Shown: positions 46,601 through 49,295 of the stretch, piece after piece | How positions within the stretch are numbered: position 1 is the stretch's first letter | Layout: the number at the start of each line of letters is the position of its first letter | IMG/VR virus record: IMGVR_UViG_3300045119_000218 | Coordinates: 1-49,295 of that record | Length of the DNA stretch: 49,295 nt | DNA from: a virus | Direction: 5' to 3' (one strand) | Translations under genes and position numbers: made by a program | Notes under the pieces: model-generated | Told to the model about the DNA's origin: nothing | Seen by the model: only the letters and a program-made list of their open reading frames with translations | Databases searched by the model: none

Positions 46601-47628
46601 ACGTCGAGGGATCCACTACCTGTGGCTACGAGCTGGGCGCGTACTCGACGGCGACACTCACCGGACCTAACGCTTACACGATTCCGGCTAGTCCCAACGG
46701 GATCCGTCGCAACGTCTACCATCAACCGTTGTCGGGATCTGTCTCTCACGCCGCCGGGAAACGTTTCGCATTCCTGGGCGCGGCGTCAGTCGCCAGTCCC
46801 GGTGTCTTCGGCGACGGCAGCGGTGTCGCTAAACTGTTCATGCAGGCGATCTGGATCGGACAGACGCTCAAGTTCAAGTTCCAGGCGTTCAATGCGTTGG
46901 GCGGCGGTATCCAGGATCTTCCCGATTGCACCGCGTACAGTTATGTTCCCGGTGGCTGCGCGATCATTCCCGCGCCGGAAATCGTAACAATTTCAGTGAC
47001 GTCACCGGCGGGAGGGAACTTCACTGTCCCGCACGGGTTACTCGCGACGCCGCTATTCGCGATCGTGCAAATGACCTCGGGCGGCATCATGGTGCTGCAG
47101 CGTCCGCTGTCTGTGGACGGCACCAATGTCTATCTCACGGCGTCGGATGCAGGACTCACCGCGAATGTCTCATTCTTCTACGCTCCCGCTGACGCGTCAG
47201 TACCACTGTCACCGTCCGTCCCCGGCGCGTTCAGTGTTCCACACGGCCTCGCGTCAACGCCCACTCTCGGTATCGTCCAGATGGATTCTCTTGGTGATAT
47301 CTGGAAGGGCGCTACTCCCTACACTTCGACCAATCTCAACCTCGTCGCCAGCTTCGGTCCCATCACCGGGAAAGATTACGCATGGATCACGGCACCACGT
47401 ACGCCAACACTGACGCGTTTCGCATCGATCGCACTGGCCCCTGGAGCTGGCGGCAACTTCAGCGTCCCGCACGGCCTGGGCGCGATCCCCAAACTAATCA
47501 TCGTTCGCATGAGCAGCGGTGGTAACATCTGGCTACAAATCGCAGGCGCAATCTCAGCGGACATCACCAATTTGTTTCTGACGGCATCGGATGCAGGCAT
47601 CACAGGAGAGGCAGAGGTATGGGCATGA
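43654..47628 (+). CDS. large tail-tip/host-recognition protein (GTA g15-like)
   Basis: 1324 residues, GTG start overlapping the peptidase stop as GTGA. The N-terminus is basic (GGSHKKAKKGKGPPTYVENV). A repeat like the one in the tail tube protein lies near residue 150 (GTGYNIGDTFLVTGGDGNCV, GSGYVGANGVPTTTLTGGGT). Middle domains contain LVARKILAISVRRKTHLLN, LIKIPDPNN. The C-terminus has three tandem modules of about 75 residues, each with F-x-VPHGL and IVxMxSxG (NFTVPHGLLATPLFAIVQM, AFSVPHGLASTPTLGIVQM, NFSVPHGLGAIPKLIIVRM), probably receptor-binding. Confidence 0.8.
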   Translation: MIGGKSNSASKPTALGTMLNAATYGMTKPTIIGTTRSTLLAIWAANLRKGGSHKKAKKGKGPPTYVENVDFLVGSNPIEGVLQLWSNNTNRYTMEFVKYTVSPGNILTIPDSHFYFVLGVTANVDLVGTFDDYGDPASATGVNVLFPFGFPGPPSTGTGYNIGDTFLVTGGDGNCVGRVDGVSGGVPTSLAVDFPGSGYVGANGVPTTTLTGGGTGLQVDVAFLGKKFYNNSYEHPLWNIWHPGPNLVNMNYARQYPWLFNWQPGSNVITFPYYQNFLAPGNGLPNGTGVINVYYMRLTSATKFQPPITYNRMSFEQILGSGTEYADAGLSSQQDLHPCDAGLGSSDIDLGSTGMLPDWRVEVKGSHCIHPHGDADFVDMIEDAMMSGQLQVLSQLGLIQRGLNCNDLPGTIQKSMYLQLEPTPTAQIPFTQANGVGNLILNFTRWRSGGGPPTIFDDAGDAFTPIMLGSNVGFWYANSVGFPIGNRVSAVWNSGGGFSFDVRTYIFEMDPGTNEVENTAVAQGTTVGAADISLSITVTRPSYILLAVESPSVNNTNVPVHWDSVIPNLQPGTNQPLLCKRFVAAAGTYTVKFHIDAATVYNIGMIAMSGAPSPLPKALGNILDNDTLELTRNQCWANGLVGSIAMRSQRKASEWLKEYYQCANAAPVWSGDVLKTIPRSEVSAVGAGVIFNSYYASGPITTLTQDDLVADNKKSPVIIKRKAQVDANNVDKIQFCDRDNDYNHSTASQPESAAITFAGPRPLPPTLLEEIQDPLVARKILAISVRRKTHLLNTYSFTMTQKWSGLEARDLIKIPDPNNLLSYIDVILTKVVENENLDLDCEAEPFIYGLNAPDSDAIGVTVVAPNNPDSGVVPALVNTPIFLEPPTAMTVNGEQELWIPVSNADPNYGGCFVWVSTDGGTSYGANPIATIFGNAVTGVLTQSWPAGLDPDVVNDLKVDLSESLGTLASFPVSDMNNFVHPFYVEGSTTCGYELGAYSTATLTGPNAYTIPASPNGIRRNVYHQPLSGSVSHAAGKRFAFLGAASVASPGVFGDGSGVAKLFMQAIWIGQTLKFKFQAFNALGGGIQDLPDCTAYSYVPGGCAIIPAPEIVTISVTSPAGGNFTVPHGLLATPLFAIVQMTSGGIMVLQRPLSVDGTNVYLTASDAGLTANVSFFYAPADASVPLSPSVPGAFSVPHGLASTPTLGIVQMDSLGDIWKGATPYTSTNLNLVASFGPITGKDYAWITAPRTPTLTRFASIALAPGAGGNFSVPHGLGAIPKLIIVRMSSGGNIWLQIAGAISADITNLFLTASDAGITGEAEVWA

Positions 47629-48956
47629 GAAAACTATCTTCGATTTCAATTTTAGGATTGGTACTGCTGCTGACATCGCTAGTGGTATGGGCGCAGCAAC
47701 CGCAAACGACGACCGCACCGATCTACGCAGTCAACGCGAAATACGTCAACGGCGTCGCGCCCGGATACTGGTCCACTCCCGGCAGCGGATTGACGCTGAA
47801 CATTTCCGCTGGCACCGTGTTCTGCCTGGGGACTGTCCGCACCTATTCCAGTGGCACGTTGACGATGGCGAACAACACTACAAACTATGTCTATCTCGAC
47901 ACCACGTCGTTGTGCGTTCCCGCCACCAGCACCTCCACGTTCAACGGGACCACAATCCCATTGGCAGTGGTCGTGACTTCGGGCGGCGTCATCACGTCGG
48001 TTACCGATGACAGGACCACCATGTCCACCTCGATCGGTACCGCTTCCATCGTCGGCGGCACCTGCACGAATCAAGCGGTGACCGCGATCAATACATCAAG
48101 CGTCCCGACCTGCACCACACTGACGTCGGCCTACGTGAACAATTCCATTGCGCTGACCGGGACCGATATCAATACCTCCAATCAAGTCACGGCGACACAT
48201 TTATCTGCCGCGCTCCCGATCAACCAAGGAGGTACAGCAACAACTAGTACACTCACCGGAGTGGTCCGGGGCGGCAACCCTCTCACGGCATCTGAACTGA
48301 GCGGCGATGCAACAACATCGGGATCGAACGCAGTAACCGTGGTCAAGGTCAACGGACTGTCTATCCCCGTCTCGGCCAACTACCTGCGTACCAACGGCAG
48401 CGGTCAATTCGTCGCCGGTGACTATCCCGAGACCAAGATCATTCCCTCCGCCAACTGTCCCAACGCTGTCGCTGGCGCAGGCTGGAGCTACGCAACCTCC
48501 ACCTGGACAGTGGCGTGTCGCGGAGGAACGAATAATATCGGCGGCGCTCTACAGCTCGCACCCTCCAGCGGCGGCGCTGCACAGTTCCGGCTAGAGATCC
48601 CCGCTGACTGGGACTCGGCGTCGCAACCCTACATCCGTATCGAGTACGGATCCGGCGCGAACACATCAGGCACCGTGATCTGGACCGTCGCCAGCGCCTG
48701 CACTAAAGCTGACGGATCCGTCACCGATGACCCATCGTTCAACGCGGAGTCTGCTTTCGGCACCCAGACGATGGCGGCGGCAAACCGCGCCTGGTCCCAG
48801 ACCGGACAATTCACAGCGATCACGAGCGGTAACAACTGCGTCGGCGGCGGCGCGGTCATCATCAAGATGACGCTCTCCGGCACGGCGTCGAGCGCCATCA
48901 ATGCGTATCAAGCCATAGTGACGACGCAAAGGCTTCCAGTGGTACAGGCGAACTAA
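47625..48956 (+). CDS. secreted tail-fibre-like protein
   Basis: 443 residues from ATG 47625 (ATGA overlap; a second ATG at 47619 is possible). Signal peptide MRKLSSISILGLVLLLTSLV, VWAQQ. Thr/Ser/Gly-rich beta sequence; INQGGTATTSTLTGVVRGGN is like the GGTG repeat joints of tail fibres. The C-terminal domain (GGALQLAPSSGGAAQFRLEI, YIRIEYGSGANTSGTVIWTV) is a beta-sandwich type. A Sec signal on a fibre-like protein is unexpected. Confidence 0.75.
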   Translation: MRKLSSISILGLVLLLTSLVVWAQQPQTTTAPIYAVNAKYVNGVAPGYWSTPGSGLTLNISAGTVFCLGTVRTYSSGTLTMANNTTNYVYLDTTSLCVPATSTSTFNGTTIPLAVVVTSGGVITSVTDDRTTMSTSIGTASIVGGTCTNQAVTAINTSSVPTCTTLTSAYVNNSIALTGTDINTSNQVTATHLSAALPINQGGTATTSTLTGVVRGGNPLTASELSGDATTSGSNAVTVVKVNGLSIPVSANYLRTNGSGQFVAGDYPETKIIPSANCPNAVAGAGWSYATSTWTVACRGGTNNIGGALQLAPSSGGAAQFRLEIPADWDSASQPYIRIEYGSGANTSGTVIWTVASACTKADGSVTDDPSFNAESAFGTQTMAAANRAWSQTGQFTAITSGNNCVGGGAVIIKMTLSGTASSAINAYQAIVTTQRLPVVQAN

Positions 48957-48958
48957 CG

Positions 48959-49295
48959 ATGAAAAGAATACTTTGCGGCTTTCTTTTTCTGATTTTTCCA
49001 GCGCTCGCTGCGGCGCAATTCCCCTACCCCTACGATCTTCCCGTCCAGGTGTCGCAATCCAACACCAACGTCTGTGTGATGCAGCGCAACGTGACGTCTG
49101 GAAACATTATGGTGATCGGTCACAGTTGGTTCAGCTCTGGATCGAGTCCCAGCGTCGCCGACACGCGCAGCACCAGCTACACGCAGAAAGTCTACAGCTC
49201 GTCTGGATCCGGTTCCGTCGGCGGAATGATCTACGCGGGTGTGTTGAGTTCTGGTGGATCGAACACGATCACGGTCACGATCAGCGGCGAGTCGT
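48959..49295 (+). CDS. secreted adhesin-like protein, 3' end outside window
   Basis: 112 complete codons are visible, cut by the right edge. Signal peptide MKRILCGFLFLIFPALAAAQ. The following VSQSNTNVCVMQRNVTSGNI, MVIGHSWFSSG and SNTITVTISGES form a module also seen at about residues 205-300 of the gene cut by the left edge. If the molecule is circular these could be one gene, but direct joining shifts the frame. Confidence 0.65.
   Translation, partial: MKRILCGFLFLIFPALAAAQFPYPYDLPVQVSQSNTNVCVMQRNVTSGNIMVIGHSWFSSGSSPSVADTRSTSYTQKVYSSSGSGSVGGMIYAGVLSSGGSNTITVTISGES

Noticed and set aside
1-49295. Complete circular genome closed exactly at the window edges
   Set aside because: Joining base 49295 to base 1 puts the two adhesin frames out of register and meets a stop after 13 codons. 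No terminal overlap was seen.

Overview
The window is the genome, or most of the genome, of a long-tailed (siphovirus-like) tailed phage. Two opposed gene blocks are visible. Late genes (packaging, head, tail, adhesins, lysis) lie on the + strand from 23.4 kb to the right edge and again from the left edge to 4.96 kb. Early genes (nucleotide metabolism, replication, recombination, many tiny accessory genes) lie on the - strand from 23.1 kb down to 4.96 kb. The blocks diverge at about 23.2 kb and converge with overlapping stop codons at 4959-4962, so the layout fits a circular or circularly permuted molecule. Both window edges cut through adhesin-type genes that share a module. Joined directly, the two edges are out of frame, so closure is not proven.

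The host is inferred, not shown: a GC-rich bacterium with a Sec system, quite possibly an acidobacterium. The phage carries modules (choice-of-anchor D/ASH-like repeats, putative Ig domains, fibronectin type III, IPT/TIG-like) that are abundant in secreted proteins of that phylum. The endolysin is an M15 peptidase, and there is a lipoprotein next to it. No integrase, tRNA gene, CRISPR array or insertion sequence was seen. The only Cro/C1-like regulator (22.9 kb) is not enough to call the phage temperate.

Layout. 0-4.96 kb: end of an Ig-containing adhesin, a small membrane protein, a secreted FN3 protein, a secreted beta-helix protein, endolysin, lipoprotein, small protein. 4.96-6.5 kb (-): zinc-ribbon-like protein, dUTPase, basic protein, small ORF. 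6.5-9.1 kb (-): a UDG-exonuclease-family A DNA polymerase split by a -1 frameshift. 9.1-13.6 kb (-): ERCC4 nuclease, Ig-like protein, RecA-fold/Sak4-like ATPase, PD-(D/E)XK nuclease and a probable ssDNA-binding protein, which together look like a recombination module. 13.6-16.2 kb (-): a chain of tiny genes overlapped by ATGA/GTGA, including a duplicated pair. 16.2-18.8 kb (-): XPD/DinG-like helicase with a cysteine cluster and an RHH-like protein. 18.9-22.7 kb (-): small genes of unknown function sharing a conserved ribosome-binding leader. 22.7-23.5 kb: regulator embedded in a hexanucleotide-periodic, palindrome-rich control region. 23.4-25.8 kb (+): terminase. 25.9-33.9 kb: portal, nested protease/scaffold, capsid and connectors. 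34-40 kb: tail tube, G/GT chaperones with a -1 frameshift, tape measure. 40.1-47.6 kb: a gene-transfer-agent-like tail-tip set (DUF2460-like, DUF2163-like, NlpC/P60, large hub protein). 47.6-49.3 kb: secreted fibre-like proteins.

The most unusual features are: (1) five proteins with Sec signal peptides and adhesin modules placed among the tail genes; (2) the hexamer-repeat control region around the regulator and the start of terS; (3) the frameshifted DNA polymerase whose exonuclease motifs are divided between two frames, with a UDG domain lacking the iron-sulfur cysteines and an Asn at the O-helix Tyr position; (4) a shared GTATAC operator-like element at several early promoters.
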